64,000 nucleotides of DNA from Mycobacterium sp. PO1. Its GTDB lineage: Bacteria; Actinomycetota; Actinomycetes; Mycobacteriales; Mycobacteriaceae. The position numbers were made by a program, and so were the translations under genes. The notes beneath the pieces are model-generated. The model saw only the letters and a program-made list of their open reading frames with translations. It searched no databases and was not told where the DNA came from. The DNA is taken from positions 18,919 through 82,918 of the forward strand of contig NZ_BLTG01000052.1 of assembly GCF_017312405.1 (NCBI RefSeq), given 5' to 3'. Below are positions 27,148 through 34,822 of this stretch, piece by piece; within the stretch, counting starts at the first letter, position 1; each line of letters begins with the position of its first letter.

Positions 27148-28235
27148 CAGGCTGCTCGCTGGGTGCAGGCGATGGCCATGTCGGCCAGCGCGGCTCGGGG
27201 TCGGTCGGGGATGGTGGCGCGGTCGAGGTGGCTCAGCGCCTCGGCGTGCCGGTCGGCGATCAGGTCCTCGATCCGTTGCACGGCGCCGGTGGCGACGATC
27301 AGGTTGCGCCACTGCTCGACGGCGGCGGCGTCGATGTCGGGGGCGACCATCAGCTCGGCGAGCTGGCGGCGCAGCGACGGGTCAGCGAGCTCGTAGGCCG
27401 CGACGATGACGCTGGTGGCCTTGCGGTCCTCCATGTCGGTGCCGGCCGACTTCCCGGTCAGGGCCGGCGTGCCGAAGACCCCGAGGATGTCGTCGCGCAG
27501 CTGGAACGCCTCGCCGATGGCGGCGCCGTAGCCGGCCAGCGCGTCGATGACGCCGCGGTTGCAGCCGGCCATCGCCGCGCCGATCTCCAGCGGCCGACGC
27601 ACCGTGTAGTTGCCGGACTTGCGCCGCAGCACGTCGAGCACCTGGTCGAGGCAGGGGTAGGTCTGGGAGCTGTTGACCAGATCGGAGAACTGGCCGATCG
27701 CCAACTCGGTGCGCATCGCGTCGTAGCGCGGCCACACCCGCGACAGCGCGTGCTCACCGACACCGCTGCGACGCAGCATCTCCTCGGCCCACACCAGGCA
27801 CAGATCGCCGAGCAGGATCGCCGCGGACTCGCCGAACCGCTCGGGGGATCCGGTCATCGCGCGGTCGCGGTGCCAGCCGGCGAACACGACGTGCGCGGCG
27901 GGGCGGGAGCGCCGCATCGGCGAACCGTCCATGACGTCGTCCTGCATCAGCGCGAACGCGTGCAGCAGCTCCAGGCTGGCCGAGGCGCGCAACGCGGCGG
28001 GGTCCTCGTCGGCGCCGCACAGCCAGCCCAGGTACATGAACGTCGAGCGCACGTATTTGCCGCCCTCGAGGAAGTTGCACAGCAGTTCCCCGGCCACACC
28101 CACGTTGGCGTCGCCCAGGCGATCCACGCACTCGCCGCGCACGAACTCGCTGACCTGCTCGCGCACCGCGTCGCGCACCTCTTCGCGCCACGTCGCCAGA
28201 CCGAGCGATGGCCCGCCCCAGCCGTTGGGCGCCAT
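27147..28235 (-). CDS. crtE: geranylgeranyl diphosphate synthase
   Basis: Polyprenyl synthase, 362 aa from ATG 28235 (GGGAG 8 nt upstream); a TTG at 28268 is an in-frame alternative. First aspartate-rich motif DDVMD at about 99-103, second QLRDDILGVFG, with KYVRSTFMYLG and the allylic/IPP-binding region GGKYVRS. Provides C20 diphosphate for crtB. First gene of the tightly overlapping crtE-I-B-U-Rieske operon; a 114-bp gap separates it from the mmpL gene upstream. Confidence 0.93.
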   Translation of the reverse strand: MAPNGWGGPSLGLATWREEVRDAVREQVSEFVRGECVDRLGDANVGVAGELLCNFLEGGKYVRSTFMYLGWLCGADEDPAALRASASLELLHAFALMQDDVMDGSPMRRSRPAAHVVFAGWHRDRAMTGSPERFGESAAILLGDLCLVWAEEMLRRSGVGEHALSRVWPRYDAMRTELAIGQFSDLVNSSQTYPCLDQVLDVLRRKSGNYTVRRPLEIGAAMAGCNRGVIDALAGYGAAIGEAFQLRDDILGVFGTPALTGKSAGTDMEDRKATSVIVAAYELADPSLRRQLAELMVAPDIDAAAVEQWRNLIVATGAVQRIEDLIADRHAEALSHLDRATIPDRPRAALADMAIACTQRAA

Positions 28236-28295
28236 CAGGCGCGCTCCCGGTCGATCACCCCTGTTCAAACGACCGCTCCTTCTGTGTGGTCTGCG

Positions 28296-28320
28296 CTGCT
28301 CACACCTGCATTCGGAGCAG
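28296..28320. promoter_or_regulatory. inverted repeat upstream of crtE
   Basis: CTGCTC / GAGCAG, perfect 6-bp arms with a 13-nt spacer, in the only sizeable gap of the crt operon. It could be an operator or a transcript hairpin between mmpL and crtE; not conclusive. Confidence 0.3.
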
Positions 28321-28349
28321 TACCCCGAACGGATGGGTTGACGCCTGGA

Positions 28350-30500
28350 TTAATTTCGCGAAGTTCCCGGTCTGCTCACCAGTCTGCTCAAAACCGGCGG
28401 AGCCCACCAGTTCCATCGGCCCATCAGACCCATGTATGCCGGCAACAGCCCCATCCGCACCAGCGTCGCGTCGACCAGCACCGCCAGCGTCAGGCCGAGG
28501 CCGAACATCCGCATGAACGACACCTGCGCCGCGATCAGGGCGCCGAACGAAATGGACATGATCAGCGCGGCCGCGGTCACCACGCGCCCGGTGTAGGCCA
28601 GCCCCAGCGCCACGCTCTCGTCGTTGTCGGCCCGGGTCCGGCCGCTGGCCAGCCAGAACTCCCGGATACGGGCGATGATGAACACCTCGTAGTCCATCGA
28701 CAGGCCGAACGCGATACAGAACAGCAGCACCGGCATGTTGGCCACCAGCGCTCCGGTCGGAGTGGTGCCGAACGCGCCGAGATGCCCTTCCTGGAAGATC
28801 CACACCAGCGCTCCGAACGCCGCGGTCAGCGACAACATGTTGAGGATCAGTGCCTTGATCGGCAGCACGACACTGCCGGTCAGCACGAACAGCAGTACCA
28901 GCGTGATGGCGGCGATCACCCCGAGCACCACGGGCAGACGCTGTTCGATCGCGGCGACGCTGTCGCGGTTGACCTGCGCGATCCCGGTGATCGCGACGTC
29001 GCGGCCCCCCGGCCCGGGCAGCGCCCGGAGGGCGTCGAGTTGGCGCTGCGAGGCATCGGTGAACAGCGCCGTGGTACTGCCGACGGTCAAAAACGCCGCC
29101 CCGGCACCGGTCCCGGCCGCCTCCGAGGGCGGACCGACCCAGCGTCCGTCGGCGTAGAGGCCCGGCGGGGCGCTGACCGTCGTGACCCCGCCGATGCGGG
29201 ATGCGGCCGTGGCGTAGCGCTCGAAGTCCTGCGCGGCCAGCCCGCCGGCGTCGGGCACCACCACCGTCAGCGAGGCCTCGGCGTTGTCCGGGAACGCGGT
29301 GCGCACCAGCTCGCCGACCTGATACGCCGACGCCGACCGCGGCAGCACCCGTTCGTCGGGCAACCCCCAGGACACGCGCAGGAACGGCAGGCCCAACGCC
29401 ACCAGCAGCACCGTGCCCGCCAGCGCGACGAGCACTGCGCGGCGGGTCACGAACTTCGTCGACCGATACCAGAACCGCTCGTGGGCGTCGACGGGGTCGG
29501 GACGGCGCCGCACCACCCGCCGGACATCGAGTGCGTCGAGCCGGTCACCGAGCATCATGATCGCCGCCGGCGTCACCAGCACCGCGGCGGCCGCACACAA
29601 CGCCACGGTCGCCACCCCGGCGTAGGCGAACGATTTCAGGAAATACATCGGGAACAGCACCATCGCCGCCATCGACAGCGCGACCGTCAACGCCGAGAAC
29701 AGCACGGTCCGGCCCGCGGTGACCATCGTCGTCACCAGCGCCTGTTCACGCGGCGCCCCCGCGGCCACCTCGTCGCGGAAGCGGCTGACGATCAGCAGCG
29801 TGTAGTCGATGGCCAGCGCCAGACCCAGCGCGGTGGTCAGGTTCAGCGCGAAGATCGACACATCGGTGCCCAGGGCGACCAGCCGCAACACCGCCATCGA
29901 ACCGACGATCGCCAGCGCCCCCACCGCCACCGGCACCGCGGCGGCCAGCAGCCCCTTGAACACCCACACCAGCACCAGGAAGCTCAGCGGCAGCGCGATG
30001 GCCTCCATCACCAGGACGTCGCGCTGGGTCTGGGCGTTGATCTGGGCGTACACCATCGCCGAGCCGCCGGCGCGCACAGTGACGTCGGGGTAGCCGGGCA
30101 GGATCGCCGGCTCGACCTCGTCGACGATCTGCTGGGCGTAGCGGGGGGCTCGTTCCTCGCCGCCGGTCAGTTCGGCCACCACCAGGCCGGTCTGCCCGTC
30201 GCGGCTGACCAAGGCCGCCGCCGCCTGCTCGGGTGCGGTCCACGCGGAGACCACGCGCACCACGTTCGGGTCCGACTCGAGTCGGTCGACGAGTCTCCGC
30301 CCGACGGGTTCGGCCTGTACACGGGGCCCGGTGACGGCGAACACCAGTTGCAGATCCCCGCGGCCGAAGGTGTCGGTGAGCACCCGGGTGGCGCGGGCGG
30401 ACTCCGAGGTCGGGTCCTGGAACCCACCCGCGGTGAGCTGGCTTGCCACCGGAATACCGAAGATGGCCGAGGCAACCATCACCATCGCCGCGACCGCCAC
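28350..30500 (-). CDS. MmpL/RND-family membrane transporter
   Basis: 716 aa from GTG 30500: an N-terminal helix, a periplasmic domain (about 20-165), five helices with LGLALAIDYTLLIVSRFRDE, a second periplasmic domain and a final helix bundle with AFGLSMDYEVFIIARIREF; the paired DY motifs are the proton-relay signature of MmpL proteins. These export lipids and other hydrophobic molecules. Upstream of crtE on the same strand, so carotenoid or carotenoid-glycoside transport is an attractive inference. The conserved N-terminal stretch (YRIALLAIAAPRR) lies upstream of this GTG; only CTG codons at 30548 or 30545 could include it, and a GAGGG lies 6 nt before the first. Confidence 0.85.
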   Translation of the reverse strand: MAVAAMVMVASAIFGIPVASQLTAGGFQDPTSESARATRVLTDTFGRGDLQLVFAVTGPRVQAEPVGRRLVDRLESDPNVVRVVSAWTAPEQAAAALVSRDGQTGLVVAELTGGEERAPRYAQQIVDEVEPAILPGYPDVTVRAGGSAMVYAQINAQTQRDVLVMEAIALPLSFLVLVWVFKGLLAAAVPVAVGALAIVGSMAVLRLVALGTDVSIFALNLTTALGLALAIDYTLLIVSRFRDEVAAGAPREQALVTTMVTAGRTVLFSALTVALSMAAMVLFPMYFLKSFAYAGVATVALCAAAAVLVTPAAIMMLGDRLDALDVRRVVRRRPDPVDAHERFWYRSTKFVTRRAVLVALAGTVLLVALGLPFLRVSWGLPDERVLPRSASAYQVGELVRTAFPDNAEASLTVVVPDAGGLAAQDFERYATAASRIGGVTTVSAPPGLYADGRWVGPPSEAAGTGAGAAFLTVGSTTALFTDASQRQLDALRALPGPGGRDVAITGIAQVNRDSVAAIEQRLPVVLGVIAAITLVLLFVLTGSVVLPIKALILNMLSLTAAFGALVWIFQEGHLGAFGTTPTGALVANMPVLLFCIAFGLSMDYEVFIIARIREFWLASGRTRADNDESVALGLAYTGRVVTAAALIMSISFGALIAAQVSFMRMFGLGLTLAVLVDATLVRMGLLPAYMGLMGRWNWWAPPVLSRLVSRPGTSRN

Positions 30501-30642
30501 GATTCGACGAGGCGCGGCAATGGCCAGCAGTGCAATCCGATACAGCAGGGTTGACCCTCACGTCAGTTTCTGCCTGCAGAGTGCGTCACCGCGCGGCCCG
30601 CCGGAAAGCCGGGGAGGGGATTCGTCAGGGATGCGTCAGCGT

Positions 30643-30669
30643 TGTCACATGCCGGCGGGCTGTCCCGTC
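30643..30669 (+). promoter_or_regulatory. ECF41 (SigJ-type) promoter
   Basis: TGTCACA (30643-30649), exactly 16 nt, then CGTC (30666-30669): the -35/-10 pair described for ECF41 sigma factors. The start codon of the downstream gene is 8 nt after CGTC, so its mRNA would be leaderless. An inverted repeat TGTCCC-GTCAAA-GGGACA (30661-30678) overlaps the -10 and the ATG. Confidence 0.75.
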
Positions 30670-30677
30670 AAAGGGAC

Positions 30678-31247
30678 ATGACCCCTCGAATCCCCGCCCT
30701 GTCCCCCGACCGCGCCTCGCTCATCACCCGCCTGATGTATCGCATAACCCGCGGTCGCTTCGGTGAGGTGCCCGAACCTTTCACCGTCACCGCGCACCAC
30801 CCCGGGCTGCTGCTGGCCGGGGCGGTGCACGAAACCCTGCTGGAGCGGACGTCACACACCCTGCCGGCAAGCGTGCGGGAGTTGGCGGTGTACTGGACCG
30901 CGCGCCGCATCGGCTGCGGATGGTGTGTGGACTTCGGCTCGATGCTGATGCGCATGGAAGGTCTGGACCTGACACGACTCACCGAGATCGACGACTACGC
31001 AACGTCGTCGCACTTCTCCGACGACGAGCGCGCCGCGATCGCCTACGCCGATGCGATGACCGCCGACCCGCACACCGTCACCGACGGACAGGTCGACGAT
31101 CTGCGTCATCGCTTCGGCGAGCGCGGGGTGATCGAGTTGACGTATCAGATCGGTGTGGAGAACATGCGGGCCCGGATGAACACCGCGCTGGGCATCGCCG
31201 AGCAGGGGTTCAACTCCGGGGACGCCTGCCGGGTGCCGTGGCACTGA
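30678..31247 (+). CDS. carboxymuconolactone decarboxylase/AhpD-like CxxC protein
   Basis: 189 aa. The redox pair sits in IGCGWCVDFGSMLM, the AhpD-type C-x2-C, within the helical CMD fold (SVRELAVYWTARRIGCGWC ... SDDERAAIAYADAMT). Such proteins are thiol-dependent peroxidase-like or reductase-like enzymes; the substrate is unknown. It is the classical partner (COE: carboxymuconolactone decarboxylase, oxidoreductase or epimerase) of ECF41 sigma genes, and has the ECF41 promoter directly upstream, with sigJ 1 kb away. ATG 30678 chosen from the promoter position. Confidence 0.85.
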   Translation: MTPRIPALSPDRASLITRLMYRITRGRFGEVPEPFTVTAHHPGLLLAGAVHETLLERTSHTLPASVRELAVYWTARRIGCGWCVDFGSMLMRMEGLDLTRLTEIDDYATSSHFSDDERAAIAYADAMTADPHTVTDGQVDDLRHRFGERGVIELTYQIGVENMRARMNTALGIAEQGFNSGDACRVPWH

Positions 31248-31255
31248 GCCCCAAC

Positions 31256-31291
31256 CGCATGGCGACTTAGGGTAGCCTAAGTCGCCATGCG
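31256..31291. promoter_or_regulatory. 16-bp perfect palindrome spanning promoter and start codon
   Basis: CGCATGGCGACTTAGG, 4-nt loop GTAG, CCTAAGTCGCCATGCG. The right arm contains the ATG (31287) of the luciferase-like gene; a -10 TAGCCT (31273-31278) lies at the centre. Either an operator over a leaderless promoter or a very stable mRNA/terminator hairpin after the CMD gene (no T-tract). Confidence 0.6.
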
Positions 31292-32267
31292 ATTCGGTGT
31301 CCTGCTCAACATGAGCGCGAACCTCGGCGCGACCCCCGAGGACGTCTTCGATCTGACCTTGACCCAAGCCGAGCTCGCCGAACAGCTCGGCTACGACGAA
31401 CTCTGGGTCACCGAGCACCATTTCATCCGCTTCGGACTCAACCCCAGCGCGCTGACCACCGCCGGCTTCCTGCTCGGCCGCACCCGCACCATCCGGGTCG
31501 GCACCTCGGTGGTGCTTTCGCCGCTGGCCCACCCCGTCGATCTGGCCGAGCGCGCCGCACTGCTCGATCAGCTCAGCGGCGGCCGCTTCGAGCTCGGCCT
31601 CGGCCGCGGCGGCTACCTGCGTGACTACCAGAGACTCGACATCGACGTGGCCCGGTGGGACGACGAGCCGCACGCCACAGTGGACCGGTTGCTGGACCTG
31701 TGGTCGGCCCAGACCCCCGGAGACGTCCAGCCAGCACCACGGACCCGACCGCATCCGCCGCTGCTGCTGGCCACCGGCAGCGAACCGGGAATCAAATGCG
31801 CGGCCACCAACGGACTTGCGCTGCAACACTATTTCGCCACGCCCGTAGCGGCCCGGGTGGCACTGGAGCAGCGCTACCGCGCCGCCGGCGGCGTCAACCA
31901 GCCCGACCATCTACACACCGTGATCGCGATCGTCGACGACTCGACCGACGCGCGGGACCGGCTCCGCAATGCGCTGGTGCAGTCCTTCCGCGACGGTGAC
32001 CATCCGCACGTACCACAGGCGCCGAATCGTCACCTCGGACCCGACGGCACCCCCGCCGGGCCGGAAGCGATGGCAGAGATGGTGGCCGAATCCGCGATCA
32101 TCGGCTCGGTGGGCTGCGTCGTCGACGAGCTCGGCGATTTCATCCTCGAGACCGGCGCCCACCGGATAGCGGTCTACCACGAGGCGATCGGCGATCCGGC
32201 GCGAACAGTGGAGTCCCTGCGCTGCTTCGCCGAATACGTCATCCCCCAGCTCACCCCAGACGGGTGA
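31287..32267 (+). CDS. luciferase-like (LLM) flavin-dependent oxidoreductase
   Basis: 326 aa TIM-barrel of the bacterial luciferase/F420-dependent class: N-terminal RFGVLLNMSANLG, ELWVTEHHFIRFG (flavin/substrate His pair), RVGTSVVLSPLAHPVDLAERAALLDQLSGGRFELGLGRG (the signature of the family) and a C-terminal VGCVVDELGDFI segment. Cofactor FMN or F420 cannot be told apart by eye. Sits between the ECF41-driven CMD gene and sigJ, fitting the oxidoreductase part of an ECF41 regulon. Its 3' end overlaps the convergent sigJ by 17 bp. Confidence 0.85.
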   Translation: MRFGVLLNMSANLGATPEDVFDLTLTQAELAEQLGYDELWVTEHHFIRFGLNPSALTTAGFLLGRTRTIRVGTSVVLSPLAHPVDLAERAALLDQLSGGRFELGLGRGGYLRDYQRLDIDVARWDDEPHATVDRLLDLWSAQTPGDVQPAPRTRPHPPLLLATGSEPGIKCAATNGLALQHYFATPVAARVALEQRYRAAGGVNQPDHLHTVIAIVDDSTDARDRLRNALVQSFRDGDHPHVPQAPNRHLGPDGTPAGPEAMAEMVAESAIIGSVGCVVDELGDFILETGAHRIAVYHEAIGDPARTVESLRCFAEYVIPQLTPDG

Positions 32268-33168
32268 CCAGGTCCCGGCCGAGAGGGGAGCCGGTGAACT
32301 TGTCCGGGTTCGCGATGTCGTAGATCGCCACCACCCGGCCGTCGCTGACCGTCATCGCCTGGATGCGCGGTGCGATCGCCGGCCACTCATCGTTGGCTGC
32401 GGCACCGGCGGTGAACAACCCCAACTCACCGTTGACCAGGCACGGGGCAGCGACCTCGAACAGCCGTGGGCCGTAGCGGCGAGCCAGCCCGAACAGGAAC
32501 CGCGCCACCCTGTCGCTGCCCCGGATGACCTGCGGGGCAGTCGGGGCGCGGCGGTTCGCATCCCCGGTGAACGTGACCTCGGGATGCAGCAGCTCGACCA
32601 CCGCCGCCACATCCCCGGACGCCATCGCGGCCAGTAGCTTCCCGACCACCTCGGCGTGCTCGTCGGCAGGCTTCGAGGCCCCGGCGACGGCCCGGCGCGC
32701 CCGTGAGGCGAGCTGCCGCGCAGCCCCCGGCGTCGCCCCGAGCACCTCGGCGATCTCAGAGAACGGCATCGCGAAGCCGTCGTGCAGGACGAAAGCCACC
32801 CGCTGGTCGGGCGTCAGCCGCTCGAGCACCACCATCGCCGCGAACCGGGCGTCCTCACCGGCCACCACAGCCGCGAGCGGATCGTCGCCGTCGACCGTCG
32901 TGACGACCGGCTCGGGCAACCACTGCCCCGCGTACGTCTCGCGCCGACGCGCCGCCGAGCGCAGCCGGTCCAGACTCAGCCGGCTGACCACGGTCGTCAG
33001 CCATGCCGCCAGATCATCGATTGCCGTCTCGCGGTGGGCCTCCCACCGCAGCCAGGCGTCCTGCACGACGTCTTCGGCGTCGGCGACCGTACCGGTCAAT
33101 CGGTAGGCGACGGCGACCAGATGCGGCCGCAATTGCTCGAAGTCACCGGCGCCGGTGCCCGCGGTCAT
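32251..33168 (-). CDS. sigJ: ECF41-family sigma factor SigJ
   Basis: 305 aa. Region 2 (FEQLRPHLVAVAYRLTGTVADAEDVVQDAWLRW), region 4 (LERLTPDQRVAFVLHDGFAMPFSEIAEVLGATPGAARQLASRARR), then a SnoaL-like C-terminal domain. The ECF41 hallmarks WLPEPV (between regions 2 and 4) and NPDKF (C-terminal end) are both present; the SnoaL domain tunes sigma activity in place of an anti-sigma factor. M. tuberculosis SigJ is implicated in peroxide resistance. A -10 TACGCT lies 6 nt before the ATG. Confidence 0.92.
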   Translation of the reverse strand: MTAGTGAGDFEQLRPHLVAVAYRLTGTVADAEDVVQDAWLRWEAHRETAIDDLAAWLTTVVSRLSLDRLRSAARRRETYAGQWLPEPVVTTVDGDDPLAAVVAGEDARFAAMVVLERLTPDQRVAFVLHDGFAMPFSEIAEVLGATPGAARQLASRARRAVAGASKPADEHAEVVGKLLAAMASGDVAAVVELLHPEVTFTGDANRRAPTAPQVIRGSDRVARFLFGLARRYGPRLFEVAAPCLVNGELGLFTAGAAANDEWPAIAPRIQAMTVSDGRVVAIYDIANPDKFTGSPLGRDLVTRLG

Positions 33169-33174
33169 GAAACG

Positions 33175-33180
33175 AGCGTA
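33175..33180 (-). promoter_or_regulatory. -10 element of sigJ (leaderless)
   Basis: TACGCT on the minus strand, 6 nt before the ATG. It does not resemble the ECF41 promoter, so sigJ is probably transcribed by a housekeeping-type sigma factor. Confidence 0.5.
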
Positions 33181-33279
33181 AAACTCGCTGCCGACATCTC
33201 AGCACCATCGGATTTCGTTGCAGATCAGCGCAGTCGCGACTATTTCAGCGTACGGCGCGCACAACAACCATCGGAACCG

Positions 33280-33285
33280 TATATT
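33280..33285 (+). promoter_or_regulatory. -10 element of APC permease (leaderless)
   Basis: TATATT, 6 nt before the ATG at 33292; no Shine-Dalgarno. Confidence 0.55.
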
Positions 33286-33291
33286 TCGCGC

Positions 33292-34806
33292 ATGGCAATC
33301 ACCGATGAACCTCCCGTGACGCCTGCCGTCGGTGGCAAGGGTCTGCAAGCGGGGGCACTCGGCCTCGTCGGCAACGTCGTCATCGGCCTGGCCGCGGTGG
33401 CCCCCGCCTACAGCCTGGCGGCCACCCTGGGCTACGTCGTGCTGGCGGTCGGCGAGAAGGCGCCGTCGATGTTCGTCCTGGCGTTCATCCCGATGCTGTT
33501 GGTGGCGTTCGCCTACAAGGAGTTGTCCCAGGACACCCCCGACTGCGGCACCACCTTCACCTGGGGCGTCAAGGCGTTCGGCCCCTGGGTCGGCTGGATC
33601 GGCGGCTGGGGACTGGCGGTGTCGGCGATCATCGTGCTGGCCAACGTCGCCGAGATCGCGGCGATCTACCTGTTCAATTTCCTGGGCCTGGACGCGTTGG
33701 CCGACAACGTCTTCGCCAAGGTGGCACTCGGTTCGTTCTTCATCCTGGCGATGACCGCACTGTCCGCGCGCGGCATCGTGGTCAGCGAACGGATGCAGAA
33801 CGTGCTGATCGCCATCCAGTTCGGTGTGCTCATCGTCGTCAGCATCATCGCACTGGTCCGGGTCTTTGCCGGCACCGCAGGCGCACAGGCGATCACGCCG
33901 CAGCTGTCGTGGCTGTGGCCCAGCGGGCTCGACCTCTCGTCGATCGCCGCGGCGATCATCTTGTGCGTGTTCATCTACTGGGGCTGGGACGCGTGCCTGG
34001 CCGTCGGCGAGGAGACCAAGGACCCCGGCAAGACACCGGGCATCGCGGCGCTGATCACCACCGTCATCCTGGTCTGCACCTACGTGCTGGTGGCCTACGC
34101 CATCCAGTCGTTCGCCGGGTTCGGCGACGTCGGGATCGGGCTGAACAACGCGATGAACACCGACGACGTGCTCACCGTGCTGGGCGAACCGGTCGCGGGC
34201 AGTCTCGCCGCGTCGCTGCTGCTGCTCACCGTGTCGGTGTCGGCGCTGTCATCGACGCAGACCACCATCCTGCCGACCGCGCGCGGAACACTGTCGATGG
34301 CCGTCTACGAGGCCATCCCGAAGCGGTTCGCCTACGTGCACCCGCGGTACATGACTCCCGCCTTCGGCACCATCGTGATGGGCCTGTCGGCGTTGTTCTT
34401 CTATCTTCTGCTGACGATCCTGTCGGAGAACGCGCTGGCCGACTCCATCGCCTCACTGGGCCTGGCCGTGGCGTTCTACTACGGCGTCACCGCATTCTCC
34501 TGCGTGTGGTACTTCCGCCGCACGCTGTTCGAGTCGACGCGAAACCTGTTCTTCCGCGGGATCTTCCCGTTCCTGGGCGGCACCTTCATGGCGGTGGCGT
34601 TCGTCATCAGCGCCAAGGACATGATCCAGCCCGACTACGGCTACACCGCGTTCGGCTCGCTGGGCGGGGTGTTCGTGCTCGGCGTCGGCATGCTGGTGCT
34701 GGGCATCCCGTTGATGCTGCTGTGCTTCGCCTTCGGCACCAAGCGGTTCTTCCGGGGAGAGACGCTCAACGCCACCACCGAAGTCAAAGTTCCCGACACC
34801 TTCTGA
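33292..34806 (+). CDS. APC-family amino acid/polyamine permease
   Basis: 504 aa with about 12 transmembrane helices and the APC-type first-helix break (GALGLVGNVVIGLAAVAPAYSLA). The FIYWGWDACLAVGEETKDPGKTPG loop and SVSALSSTQTTILPTARG are characteristic of the amino-acid transporter branch. It precedes a universal stress protein on the same strand, followed by a convergent aldehyde dehydrogenase and then Lrp plus aminotransferase genes, so import of an amine or omega-amino acid for that pathway is the likely role. Start fixed by the leaderless promoter. Confidence 0.88.
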   Translation: MAITDEPPVTPAVGGKGLQAGALGLVGNVVIGLAAVAPAYSLAATLGYVVLAVGEKAPSMFVLAFIPMLLVAFAYKELSQDTPDCGTTFTWGVKAFGPWVGWIGGWGLAVSAIIVLANVAEIAAIYLFNFLGLDALADNVFAKVALGSFFILAMTALSARGIVVSERMQNVLIAIQFGVLIVVSIIALVRVFAGTAGAQAITPQLSWLWPSGLDLSSIAAAIILCVFIYWGWDACLAVGEETKDPGKTPGIAALITTVILVCTYVLVAYAIQSFAGFGDVGIGLNNAMNTDDVLTVLGEPVAGSLAASLLLLTVSVSALSSTQTTILPTARGTLSMAVYEAIPKRFAYVHPRYMTPAFGTIVMGLSALFFYLLLTILSENALADSIASLGLAVAFYYGVTAFSCVWYFRRTLFESTRNLFFRGIFPFLGGTFMAVAFVISAKDMIQPDYGYTAFGSLGGVFVLGVGMLVLGIPLMLLCFAFGTKRFFRGETLNATTEVKVPDTF

Positions 34807-34822
34807 ACAGGCAGGCCCTGCA

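Noticed and set aside
27228..30554. Very long plus-strand reading frame (over 1,100 codons) opposite crtE and mmpL
   Set aside because: Antisense to two well-supported genes; composition is His/Gln/Arg/Gly-rich, the usual mirror of GC-rich codon bias, with no recognisable domain.
31267..31280. TTAGGGTAGCCTAA as an IdeR iron box
   Set aside because: Agrees with part of the IdeR consensus, but the remaining third does not match, and the perfect 16-bp palindrome extends in a different pattern. Only binding data could revive it.
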